Positions 48,936 through 57,547 of a stretch of DNA of 64,000 bases are shown piece by piece. A program made the position numbers and the translations under genes. Origin of the DNA: an uncultured Nitrosomonas sp. (GTDB taxonomy: Bacteria; Pseudomonadota; Gammaproteobacteria; Burkholderiales; Nitrosomonadaceae); NCBI GenBank assembly GCA_902826055.1, contig CADEDJ010000003.1, forward strand, positions 48,589 through 112,588. Reading direction: 5' to 3'. Numbering within the stretch: position 1 is the first letter of the stretch; each line of letters begins with the position of its first letter. The notes below the pieces were generated by a model. That model was not told the origin of the DNA and made no database searches. It worked only from the letters and a program-made list of their open reading frames with translations.

Positions 48936-51895
48936 CATTTCATTAATAAAATCAGCAAAAGAATTATCACAAGTAACAGTAGTAATAGCAGCAACCAATT
49001 AAAGCCTTTTTTCGCGGGCTTGCAAGGCGGTGCAATCACTACTGGCGGTCGATCGGGCTGCGTGATAACTACTCCAGGAGAGTGCCCACCCGAAGGATCA
49101 TATACCACAACCGTTTCATAAGAACCATCATTATTATCTTTCATGCTACCAACTACGATGCTACCTGCTATGCCGCTGACAGAAATATCGCTTTTCCTGC
49201 CCGGTCCTAACAAATTACCGTAAATATCTTTTGGTGTAAAAACCACTTTTACTCGCTGCATGCCGTCCGGTAAAGTTTCTAGGACAGTGGTTTCTACACT
49301 TGTCTGTTTCGGGTCAATGCCACAGTCAATATGCAGACTCCAGGAAAGCTCTCGGCTTCCTTTGCAATCATGCCCATAAGTGGCTAGCGCCCGGAAAGTG
49401 TAACTACCTTCCGTTTTCAACATATCTTTGAATAGGTTGCCATAGATACCATCTGGCTCCATGGCGCCATCTTCATGTTCGCCATCATCGAAGAGATCAA
49501 AGGTTTCTGTTATATATTTCACTGCCGGTGCGCCGCTATCTTTTTCCAGCTTGAGCAAGGTCGCTTGGCGTGTGGGAATCGTATCAGCATCTAATGTTTC
49601 TGCAGCAATCAGTTTGGCTTGAGCGAGGATATTACCGATACTGATTGCAGGCCGGGTAACAATGAGTTTCATCTGAGTGTGGTGTGGTATAGTGCCGTCG
49701 GCGTTCACAAGTTGCACCAGCGGGTTAAAATCGTCGCCTGTGAAATGCCGCCTGTTGTTTTGAACGAGATTAAGCCGGGGACCCCCCTGCACAGTTACGT
49801 TGAGAAAATAGTGCAAATCTACCTGTGGAGGCGGAAACTCGCCACCGCCACCAACCCTGCCTACAATGATTTGCCACTGTCCGTCACGGTCGCCTGCGAT
49901 AGGCAGTTCCATCCGAAGGAAAGTCCATGTTTCGCCCGTCGAAGAATCTACACCTGGAGCGCCTGCATTCACTAGAGTGCTCGATGGCGAGCGAAGTTGC
50001 AGGTAAAGTGAGGAAGCAGGGTTGTCCCAGCCTGCGACGATGGTAATGCTATCCTCACTGCAAACGGTAAACGGAACCGGTTTGGCTTCCCATTGCGAAG
50101 CAGGTAAAAAATAATCCGGGTCCATCAGCGTTCCTGCTTCGAAAATATTGCCGAAAGCCATGGCGAAAAACTTCTTTAAACTCAGCGGGTCACCCGCTCG
50201 AGTGTACAAACCATTGTGCGCTTGCACCAAGCGATTGAGCAGCAAACCATCGAGACTAGATTCGGCGCCGAAGCCGATTGCGTGAACCTCGATATTACCA
50301 AGCGATGGCTCCACCGTAGCAAGCATTGGCGGTGTATTTTGCAAACCATCTGTCATTAGTAATATCGATCTCTGATTCATTCCTGGTGAGGGGAATTGCA
50401 GACGAGCAGCTTCCAGGCCACCGCCAATGCTTGTCCATCCGTCAGGTGTTAACTCGCCAACCACGCCGCCAGAGAATGGCGATGGCCCGATAAGCGAGGT
50501 TTTCGTACCAGCCGTCACGGGAGCTAATGAAAAATCCGGTGGTGAGGAAGCAATGGTGCTGAACGAAACCAATCCTATGCGATGCCCCGCACCTGTACGG
50601 ATGAGTTGCACGAAGAGCGATGCCGCATCGCGGGCTTCCACGATTTTCGTGCGACCCGTGCCTGCAGGCAACGACATGCTGCCGGAGCGATCGAACACGA
50701 GCATTACGTCACGTACGGGCATCGGCGGGAATTGTGTAGCAAGGTCGTTTAGCACTTCAGTAATCGAAAGGAAGCCATTAGCGCAGCCACCTGAAATATC
50801 CGCCACACCAAGAATGCGCCCGCTAGTGTCGAATAACGCAGAACCCGAGCTACCGCCCGTAAGATCCACGTTTGCACGGATATAATTATAAGTGGAAGAA
50901 CCCGCAGTCGTGCTCACTTGTGAGATGGTCGCCCAAGCGGACGTGTGCGGTGCGGATACTTTCTTTACTACCCCTTGTGGGTGGTGAATTTGAAAAACGG
51001 ATTCACCCACAGCGGGCAAGCTCGGACGCATGGCGATAGGCGCAATGCCGATACCTCCCGGAGGAAGCTCGATTTGCATGAGGCAATAATCGAGGCTGCC
51101 AGTACTGAGATACTTGCGCCGGATGATTTTTTTAACTTTGAAAAACCTGGGGGAATAACTGCCCGGTCTGCTGCTGTCACATTCCGTCTGAAAGTCAAAG
51201 CACACTGAACTACTTGCTTCTTCTTGACCGCTGGGGTCGCTCATGCAATGACCTGCAGTCAATACCAAGTCGGAGGCAATTAAAGTGCCGGAACAGGAAG
51301 ACACATTCGAAGGAGCATCGGCCCCCGGCGGATGTACAGAAATAATAACGCAGCAGCTTCTCGCTACTGTTCTTCGAATATCGGCCGCAGGCAGACAAGC
51401 AACATTTTCCCAATTAGGCGTTGTTCCGCAAAGTCCTCGCCGTTCATAAAACGGCTCATCATAGGGATTGGTGAGAAGGAAAAGGTCGGGGTTGGTTTGG
51501 TTGTATAAGCTTGGGCTGCCGGGACTACCGCTGATGATCGGCTCTCCCCTTCCGTATTCGCTAAGCGTAATGCTGCCGGAAGGCGAACCTACGGTAATAT
51601 ACTGTATATTTACTGTACCTGCTGGCGAAAGGCGGATGGGTCGTGTCCAAAAATTGCTGCCATTGACGGCAGTAAACTCGTCATTTTCTCCCCAACCGAG
51701 GTTGACAACGAGGCGATTGTTGGCAGGTAATGATGCAGCAGTAAAATGAAGAATAACAAATTTTATCCCCGCCGGTGTGGGGGCAGGGAGAAAGTCGAAA
51801 TTCCAGGTGTTGGGGCTGCTGGCAGCATCGCCGCTATCAGGCCCGATGACCCTACCTGGCGAAATAGTTTGAAGAGTGCCGGTTTTATGAGACAT
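48935..51895 (-). CDS. Trypsin-like peptidase plus von Willebrand A protein with C-terminal membrane anchor
   Basis: The protein is 986 residues. A beta-rich N-terminal part (1-170) is followed by a chymotrypsin-fold protease with a plausible triad: His216 in TAGHC, Asp269 in LDYCLMQ and Ser350 in GGSSGSALF. A VWA domain follows with a MIDAS (DRSGSM, Asp402, Ser404, Ser406). Then come beta-sandwich domains and, at about 964-986, a very hydrophobic Leu/Ile run ending in LMK. There is no N-terminal signal peptide, so it looks tail-anchored. This layout is uncommon; trypsin plus VWA proteins occur in some conflict systems. No clear ribosome site precedes the start, and a CRP-type palindrome lies about 185 bases upstream. 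Confidence 0.82.
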   Translation of the reverse strand: MSHKTGTLQTISPGRVIGPDSGDAASSPNTWNFDFLPAPTPAGIKFVILHFTAASLPANNRLVVNLGWGENDEFTAVNGSNFWTRPIRLSPAGTVNIQYITVGSPSGSITLSEYGRGEPIISGSPGSPSLYNQTNPDLFLLTNPYDEPFYERRGLCGTTPNWENVACLPAADIRRTVARSCCVIISVHPPGADAPSNVSSCSGTLIASDLVLTAGHCMSDPSGQEEASSSVCFDFQTECDSSRPGSYSPRFFKVKKIIRRKYLSTGSLDYCLMQIELPPGGIGIAPIAMRPSLPAVGESVFQIHHPQGVVKKVSAPHTSAWATISQVSTTAGSSTYNYIRANVDLTGGSSGSALFDTSGRILGVADISGGCANGFLSITEVLNDLATQFPPMPVRDVMLVFDRSGSMSLPAGTGRTKIVEARDAASLFVQLIRTGAGHRIGLVSFSTIASSPPDFSLAPVTAGTKTSLIGPSPFSGGVVGELTPDGWTSIGGGLEAARLQFPSPGMNQRSILLMTDGLQNTPPMLATVEPSLGNIEVHAIGFGAESSLDGLLLNRLVQAHNGLYTRAGDPLSLKKFFAMAFGNIFEAGTLMDPDYFLPASQWEAKPVPFTVCSEDSITIVAGWDNPASSLYLQLRSPSSTLVNAGAPGVDSSTGETWTFLRMELPIAGDRDGQWQIIVGRVGGGGEFPPPQVDLHYFLNVTVQGGPRLNLVQNNRRHFTGDDFNPLVQLVNADGTIPHHTQMKLIVTRPAISIGNILAQAKLIAAETLDADTIPTRQATLLKLEKDSGAPAVKYITETFDLFDDGEHEDGAMEPDGIYGNLFKDMLKTEGSYTFRALATYGHDCKGSRELSWSLHIDCGIDPKQTSVETTVLETLPDGMQRVKVVFTPKDIYGNLLGPGRKSDISVSGIAGSIVVGSMKDNNDGSYETVVVYDPSGGHSPGVVITQPDRPPVVIAPPCKPAKKGFNWLLLLLLLLVIILLLILLMK

Positions 51896-52293
51896 AGTAT
51901 GATTGGTTTAGTAAATTGTGAAGGAAAAAATCCAAAGAACTGGACTCGATCATTTTTTATGAGACTAGTTTATTTCTAATATTAATCCAACATTACTGAC
52001 AAGCTATTGATCATACTTCTTGGTGATCAAGATTTCCTATTCCTACGCCAATATTATTTAGCTGAATCATTGAATCGTCTGTGATATTTATCACACTAAC
52101 AGCTATTTTCTAATTTGAACTCACCTACAAAGCCTCATTTAGAACTTTCGAATGAGCTTCTTTATTGCACTTCGTTACGTGAAGATCATCGAAAAGATAT
52201 TGGGAGCAAGAATAAATCGAACCTGAACCATTACCTCTCTTATACTATGCGTAATTATTAAATTGATTTTTTCGTTTACTATCTCTAAGAATT
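51896..52293. other. Divergent promoter region of the protease and hydrolase genes
   Basis: This roughly 400-base AT-rich stretch lies between the minus-strand protease and the plus-strand hydrolase. The CRP-type palindrome at 52080-52095 is roughly centred, so it could control both directions. No gene was seen. Confidence 0.4.
52080..52095. promoter_or_regulatory. CRP-type palindrome, copy 2
   Basis: Identical 16-base dyad TGTGATATTTATCACA, about 198 bases before the hydrolase start and 185 bases before the protease start (minus strand). The sequence around it differs from copy 1 apart from a short preceding TCT, so the identity is not explained by a long duplication. Confidence 0.6.
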
Positions 52294-53304
52294 ATGGACT
52301 TACTCACCCAAGGATTACTCGGTATCGCGATGGCGCAAGCCGGGGCGAAACAACAAGAAATACGCATTGCGACCGGCATCGGTTTTTTAGCAGGCATTGC
52401 AGCGGATGTGGATATCCTGATTCAATCGGAAAACGATCCACTGCTCAATATCGAATTTCATCGTCATTTCACGCACTCGCTGTTTTTCGTGCCACTGGGC
52501 GCCTTGATTGTCGCGTTGCTGCTGTGGCCGTTTTTACGTAAACGCTTGCCGTTTTCCCGGTTATATCTGTTCACTTTTCTCGGTTACTGCTTGAGCGGCG
52601 TGCTGGATGCATTCACCAGCTACGGAACGAATCTGCTGTGGCCGGTGAGCGATGCGCGCATCGCATTAAATATCATTTCCGTGCTGGATCCGGCTTTCAC
52701 GCTGATTTTGCTGATTGCCGGCGTGATGGCATTTAGACGATACAGCCGCACAATGGCGCGGTTTGGATTATTGCTGGCGGCGGTTTATCTGTCGTTTGGC
52801 TGGTTGCAATGGCAACGTGCTGAAACGGTCGCGGAATCGCTGATTGCGGAAAGAGGACACCGTGCCGAGCAATTATTGGTAAAACCAACGCTGGCGAATT
52901 TAGTATTGTGGCGCTCGATCTACGAATTCGACGGCAAATTCCATGTCGACGCGATCCGTGTCGGCCTATTTTCCGAACCGCGCATCTATCCTGGCGAGTC
53001 GGTTGATAAATTTGTATTGGAGCGCGATTTAAATGGTTTAACTGCTTCCTCCGTATTGGCGCAGGATATCGCTCGCTTCAGCCATTTCTCATCGGGATTC
53101 CTCGCCATCCGCCCGGAACAACCCAATGTATTGGTCGATGTACGTTATTCCAATCTGCCGACGACCCTGGCGCCGTTATGGGGTATTGAAATCAATCCGC
53201 AGCAACCCGATCAACATGCGCAATACAAGCTCTATCGTGATTCGTCCAGTGCGACGCGCGAGAAATTTTTGAAGTTGTTGCTGGGTGAGCATATTTTGGA
53301 TTGA
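52294..53304 (+). CDS. YdjM/DUF457-type membrane-bound metal-dependent hydrolase
   Basis: The 336-residue protein begins MDLLTQGLLGIAMAQAGAKQ, with AADVDILIQSENDPLLNIEF and HRHFTHSLFFVPLGA, the conserved His/Asp pattern of the YdjM (DUF457) family. Four to five hydrophobic segments follow, then a soluble C-terminal part. The metal and substrate are unknown. It is the intact relative of the decayed gene at 48291. RBS is weak (AAGAATT). Confidence 0.86.
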   Translation: MDLLTQGLLGIAMAQAGAKQQEIRIATGIGFLAGIAADVDILIQSENDPLLNIEFHRHFTHSLFFVPLGALIVALLLWPFLRKRLPFSRLYLFTFLGYCLSGVLDAFTSYGTNLLWPVSDARIALNIISVLDPAFTLILLIAGVMAFRRYSRTMARFGLLLAAVYLSFGWLQWQRAETVAESLIAERGHRAEQLLVKPTLANLVLWRSIYEFDGKFHVDAIRVGLFSEPRIYPGESVDKFVLERDLNGLTASSVLAQDIARFSHFSSGFLAIRPEQPNVLVDVRYSNLPTTLAPLWGIEINPQQPDQHAQYKLYRDSSSATREKFLKLLLGEHILD

Positions 53305-53480
53305 TACAAATTGATTTCATAGATCGCTTTGCGTATATTTTACTGCATCAAAAGTATGTTTATTTTTATCATTTTCTCAAATCTCATCATTTCAGTGATT
53401 ATTTCACAGCCATCTATTTTGAGAAATTTTCAGGCGACTTTCGCCTATGAGTCGACTATCCCTTTCTTTTCTGATTGACC

Positions 53481-56312
53481 ATGAGAGTCTATCTTTCATC
53501 GACATTGAACGATCTGGGCCCTGAGCGCGAAGCAGTTCGGAAAGCTCTTGGCGGTAATTGTACGGTTGTCGAAAGTTATACGGCTGACGAACGCAGTGTC
53601 CGCGAGAGCTGTCTGGCAGATGTAGCGGGGTGCGGTCTATATATCGGAATTATCGGTCGTCGTTACGGGTTTATTCCTCCCGGTCAGCCCTTTTCCATTA
53701 CGGAGCTTGAATACCAGCAAGCACGTGAACATAAGCTGCCGACACTGATCTTCGTCAAGGACGATAGTGTGATCATGAGCCGATTTCACGACGCAGTCAC
53801 TCAGGAGAACCCACCAAATCTGATTGAATCGTTCCGGCAGCGCTTCAATGAGGGTAGTGAAGATGCTGGGCGCCCTGCAATCTTCAAAACACCAGAAGAT
53901 CTCAAGGAGTATGTACTGAAAGCCCTGTGGCGGTATTCCCAACGGCACGGCAATATTCCACTCAAACGCATTGCGGGTCGGCCCTATCCGGGCCTGCGCG
54001 CTTTTTTGACCGTCGAGTCAGACCGATTCTTCGGTCGTGATGCTGAAATAGAAGCATTGGTTGAACGTCTCGTTGCACGTAACGAACGCTTTCTTGCTGT
54101 GATCGGACCTTCGGGCTCAGGTAAATCCTCATTGGTATACGCAGGACTGATTCCAACCCTTACGGAGAATTCTATCGTAGGGGGTGTTCGCTGGATTCCG
54201 ATCAGCTTTTCCCCACGCGAATTGGGCGATGATCCGTTTCAACCTCTGGCTGCTGCTTTAAGCAAATCATTTCCAGACCAAAATTGGCGTGTGCCGGATC
54301 TGACGCAGCGACTGCGAACGCATCCAGCCGATATTGCTACTGTGGCGAGTGATGCGCTAGGGCAAGATGGCGCAGCCGTCCAGCTTCTCCTGTTCGTCGA
54401 TCAATTTGAAGAAGTATTTGCCAGTAAAGTGGGGGATGGTGCACGGAGTAATTTTTTTAAGTTGCTGACGGCAGCAGTTGAGTGTCCGTTTGTGCGAGCG
54501 GTGATCGCGATGCGCTCCGACTTTTACAACCAATGGCCGCAAGATGATACCTGCATCGCGTTACTGCGCTCGGGACATTTTCCGGTAGCCGTCCCGGGGC
54601 CGGCAGCCTTGGAAAAAATGATCACCGGTCCAGCCCAAGCGGCGGGACTGACAATCTCACAGCGCTTAGTGCAACGCATTCTGGAAGACACGGGGTCAGG
54701 TCCGGGAGCATTAGCTCTGGCTGAGTTTGCTTTGTCCTTGTTGTATGACAAGAAGGATAGCGATACGCTTACCGAAACAGCTTACACCGCCATGGGTGGT
54801 GTTGCCGGCGCCATCAACGCTTTGGCTGAACAAGCGGTTGAGCAGGCTGAGGAAGCGCTTCAGCAAGATGCGAAAGTATTGGATGAGGAGGCCATTTCAG
54901 ATTTGTTTCTGGCCATCGCCAGCGTGGAGCAACGCGATAATGAAGTGGGTAGCGCGTTGGCTGTGGTGCGTCGCCGTGCAGTCAAGGGCGATCTGCCGGA
55001 AGCTGTTTTGATCCTGGCTCAGCAACTTGTTGACAAGCGTATCTTGGTCAGTCGGGAAGGCAGTAACGGACAACCGGCTGTTTATGAAGTTGGACATGAG
55101 GCCGTGTTCAGCCACTGGGTACGCTTCAAGGATTGGTACGCACGCTATGCAGCGGATCTGGCGCTGTGTCGTCAAGCAGAACAGGCAGCACGGGATTGGT
55201 ATGAGAGCGAAGTTCAGCAGCGGTCTATCTTGAAGTGGGGCTGGGAACGGCAATCGTCCGCAATTGAAGCGTTACGCAAGCTGAACCACCTTGCACCACC
55301 TGCTCCCGATGCGGATTTTTCTGATTTGAACATCGCTACTTGGCGAGCTCTCGAACCACGATTGCCCGAGCCCCTGCGTCACTTTCTCTACCCGGAACCG
55401 CTCGCATTGATTGACGAGCTGAGCATTGACGAGACAACGCATCACCGCCGGGAAGAAATCGGCTTGCGTCTCAATCAATTGGGTGATCCACGGCGCGGTG
55501 TTGGACTCAATGAAAATGGTCTACCTGATATTGTGTGGATGAACATACCGGCCGGTGAAGTCATCCTGAAAACTGAATTCCAGGAAAACTTCACCGTGGC
55601 ACCCTTTCGCTTGGCTCGCTACCCGATTACCTGGGCGCAATACCGCGCCTTTCTCGATGCAGAGGATGGTTATTGCAATCCAGCCTGGTGGGAGGATCGG
55701 CCGAGGAAGGAGGAACCCGGTTCGCCGCTTTGGTCGTTTAAAAATTACCCGGTGATCAATGTGTCCTGGTACGACGCCGTAGCTTTTTGCCGTTGGCTGA
55801 GCGTGAAACTGCAGTTACCGATTCGTCTGCCTACCGAGTGGGAATGGCAATGGGCTGCCGCTGGGGTCACGCGACAAGACTTCCCATGGCAGGGTGAATG
55901 GAACGAGCAGCGCGCAAACAGTTATTCAGGCATTGGACGTACGGTTGCGGTAGGCTGTTATCCGCTGGGCCGTAGCCCGTTCGGGGTAGACGATATGGCA
56001 GGCAACGTCTGGGAGTGGTGCCTGAATTCATACGAGCGGCCGAGCGATATTTCCTTGAATACGGATAAGGGCCGCGTGTTGCGCGGTGGTTCCTGGAACC
56101 TTAGTACAGCCGTCGTGTGCGCGTCGGTGCGCGACGGCGCCCGTCCAGGCTATCGCCAATACGATATCGGTTTCCGGGTGTTGTACTCATTTCCCATCGC
56201 GCGGACGCCGTTGGATGCTGAAGCGCTTTTTTCCAGTCTCAAAGCAATGTCTTGCTGGCCTCAAACGGGACAAAATTATCCAGATAAGCTTTGCAGCCCA
56301 GTACACGCTTGA
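53481..56312 (+). CDS. DUF4062-STAND NTPase with C-terminal FGE/CLec-fold domain
   Basis: The protein is about 943 residues. DUF4062 covers residues 1-90 (MRVYLSSTLNDLGPEREAV). The STAND NTPase has Walker A GPSGSGKSSLVYAGL near 207 and Walker B LLLFVDQFEEVF near 301, followed by a winged-helix-like region and helical repeats. From about 686 there is a formylglycine-generating-enzyme-fold domain (LPTEWEWQWAA, VDDMAGNVWEWC, RVLRGGSW, IGFRV). A DUF4062 effector, a STAND switch and an FGE sensor is the layout proposed for conflict systems. No metal or catalytic Cys pair is obvious in the FGE part, so it probably binds ligands. ATG 53481 is preferred to a TTG two codons earlier. Confidence 0.87.
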   Translation: MRVYLSSTLNDLGPEREAVRKALGGNCTVVESYTADERSVRESCLADVAGCGLYIGIIGRRYGFIPPGQPFSITELEYQQAREHKLPTLIFVKDDSVIMSRFHDAVTQENPPNLIESFRQRFNEGSEDAGRPAIFKTPEDLKEYVLKALWRYSQRHGNIPLKRIAGRPYPGLRAFLTVESDRFFGRDAEIEALVERLVARNERFLAVIGPSGSGKSSLVYAGLIPTLTENSIVGGVRWIPISFSPRELGDDPFQPLAAALSKSFPDQNWRVPDLTQRLRTHPADIATVASDALGQDGAAVQLLLFVDQFEEVFASKVGDGARSNFFKLLTAAVECPFVRAVIAMRSDFYNQWPQDDTCIALLRSGHFPVAVPGPAALEKMITGPAQAAGLTISQRLVQRILEDTGSGPGALALAEFALSLLYDKKDSDTLTETAYTAMGGVAGAINALAEQAVEQAEEALQQDAKVLDEEAISDLFLAIASVEQRDNEVGSALAVVRRRAVKGDLPEAVLILAQQLVDKRILVSREGSNGQPAVYEVGHEAVFSHWVRFKDWYARYAADLALCRQAEQAARDWYESEVQQRSILKWGWERQSSAIEALRKLNHLAPPAPDADFSDLNIATWRALEPRLPEPLRHFLYPEPLALIDELSIDETTHHRREEIGLRLNQLGDPRRGVGLNENGLPDIVWMNIPAGEVILKTEFQENFTVAPFRLARYPITWAQYRAFLDAEDGYCNPAWWEDRPRKEEPGSPLWSFKNYPVINVSWYDAVAFCRWLSVKLQLPIRLPTEWEWQWAAAGVTRQDFPWQGEWNEQRANSYSGIGRTVAVGCYPLGRSPFGVDDMAGNVWEWCLNSYERPSDISLNTDKGRVLRGGSWNLSTAVVCASVRDGARPGYRQYDIGFRVLYSFPIARTPLDAEALFSSLKAMSCWPQTGQNYPDKLCSPVHA

Positions 56313-56394
56313 CAGGCTGTTTTTGATTATATATTTGTCTTGTGCGTAGGCCGATTATTACAGGCTATTTTACCTTGAAACAAAATGGATAGTG

Positions 56395-56412
56395 CGTACG
56401 TAAATACGTACG
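56395..56412. promoter_or_regulatory. Palindromic operator upstream of the antitoxin gene
   Basis: CGTACGTA and TACGTACG form a perfect 8-bp dyad around AA, 22 bases before the yefM start. Antitoxins of this type bind such dyads to repress their own operon, so this is probably the autoregulatory site of the interrupted gene. Confidence 0.6.
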
Positions 56413-56445
56413 ATGCGCTATTGGGAGGTTTTTATGACAACGCTA

Positions 56446-57276
56446 GATAGTGTAGTCACGAAATAAGGAATATGAGATTCTTGTAAAAAACAAAAGGATT
56501 TCTATATGCCTCATTCCCATCGCAGACATGACATATCAGATGAAGTTTGGTCACTGCTTGAGGTACATTTGCCAGGCCGCCAAGGCGGTTGGGGAGGAAT
56601 AGCCAGAGATAATCGTCAGTTCATCAATGCTGTTTTCTGGATTATGCGCACGGGTGCACCGTGGCGGGATTTACCACCGGATTACGGTGATTGGAGCAAT
56701 ACGCATCGCCGTTTTATTCGCTGGCGCGACAAGGGCATCTGGGAGAGATTGCTGGAGGTCCTGATTGACGATCCGGATTACGAATGGCTGATGATCGATG
56801 CCAGTCACTGCAAGGTTCATCCTCATGCTGCCGGAGCCAGAGGCGGAAATCAGGACATGAGCCGCACAAAAGGGGCTCAACAGCAAGATACATCTTGCCG
56901 TGGATGCGCATGGTATGCCGGTCAGAGTTTTTATTACACAAGGTACCACAGCGGATTGCACGCAGGCTGATCGCTTGATCGAAGGGCTTGATGCGGATTA
57001 TTTGCTGGCTGATCGCGGTTATGACAGCAATGCAATCATTGAACAGGCAAGAAAACAGGGCATGGAAGCTATAATTCCCCCAAAGAAAAACCGCACAGCG
57101 CAAAGATCTTACGATAAAGAACTGTATAAATTGCGGCATCTTGTCGAGAATGCTTTTCTGCATATTAAGAGATGGCGCGGCATCGCCACAAGATATGCCA
57201 AAAACCGCTTCTTTCCTTGCCGCTGTACAAATCAGATGTATCGCTCTCTGGGCAAATATCTTGTGACTACACTATC
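56446..57276 (+). mobile_element. IS5-family (IS427-like) insertion sequence
   Basis: The element is 831 bases long. The inverted ends are GATAGTGTAGTCAC (56446-56459) and GTGACTACACTATC (57263-57276), flanked by direct TA repeats (56444-56445 and 57277-57278). Size, two-frame transposase and TA target duplication fit the IS427 group of IS5. It sits in codon 4 of the antitoxin gene. Confidence 0.88.
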
Positions 57277-57301
57277 TAAATGTGACAGAAGCCAGGGCTA
57301 A
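56506..57301 (+). CDS. IS5-family transposase in two frames (frameshift near 56872)
   Basis: The first frame (56506-56970) carries HRRHDISDEVWSLLEVHLPG, WIMRTGAPWRDLPPDYGDWS and DWLMIDASHCKVHP (DDE catalytic region). The second (entering near 56873, to 57301) carries LLADRGYDSNAIIEQARKQG and RHLVENAFLHIKRWRGIATR. The frames join at the run AAAAGGGG (56868-56875). The change required is +1 (or -2), whereas many relatives use -1 slippage, so the copy may be inactive. The last codons read past the inverted repeat into the antitoxin sequence. Confidence 0.75.
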
Positions 57302-57547
57302 ATTATATAGTTTGATCGATGAAACGGTATCTAGCCACCAGCCTATTATTATTAAAGGGAAAAGAGCAAATGCGGTATTGCTTTCCGAAGAAGATTGGAA
57401 TGCCATCAATGAAACGCTTTATTTGGTTTCCATGCCTGGCATGCGTGAATCGATTAGGGAAGGGTTGCAAACCGGGTTTGATGCTTGTAGCCAAGACCTG
57501 GATTGGTGATGTGGGTGCTAATAAATAAAGCATTTTTCGAATACTAT

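Larger units (their letters stand above)
56434..57509 (+). pseudogene. yefM: yefM-type antitoxin gene interrupted by an IS element
   Basis: The first four codons (ATG ACA ACG CTA) follow GGAGG at 56424-56428. The IS begins right after the target TA. After the IS, AAT GTG ACA GAA GCC restores the frame, giving MTTL-NVTEARAKLYSLIDET and continuing through IIIKGKRANAVLLSEEDWNA to the stop at 57507-57509. Without the IS and one TA copy this is an 80-codon Phd/YefM antitoxin. The 3' part alone could start at GTG 57282. The toxin gene that should follow is absent. Confidence 0.88.

Noticed and set aside
53481..57300. Presence of a diversity-generating retroelement in the window
   Set aside because: No reverse transcriptase, accessory Avd-type gene or template repeat was found here. 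The VR-like C-terminus is kept only as a suggestion.
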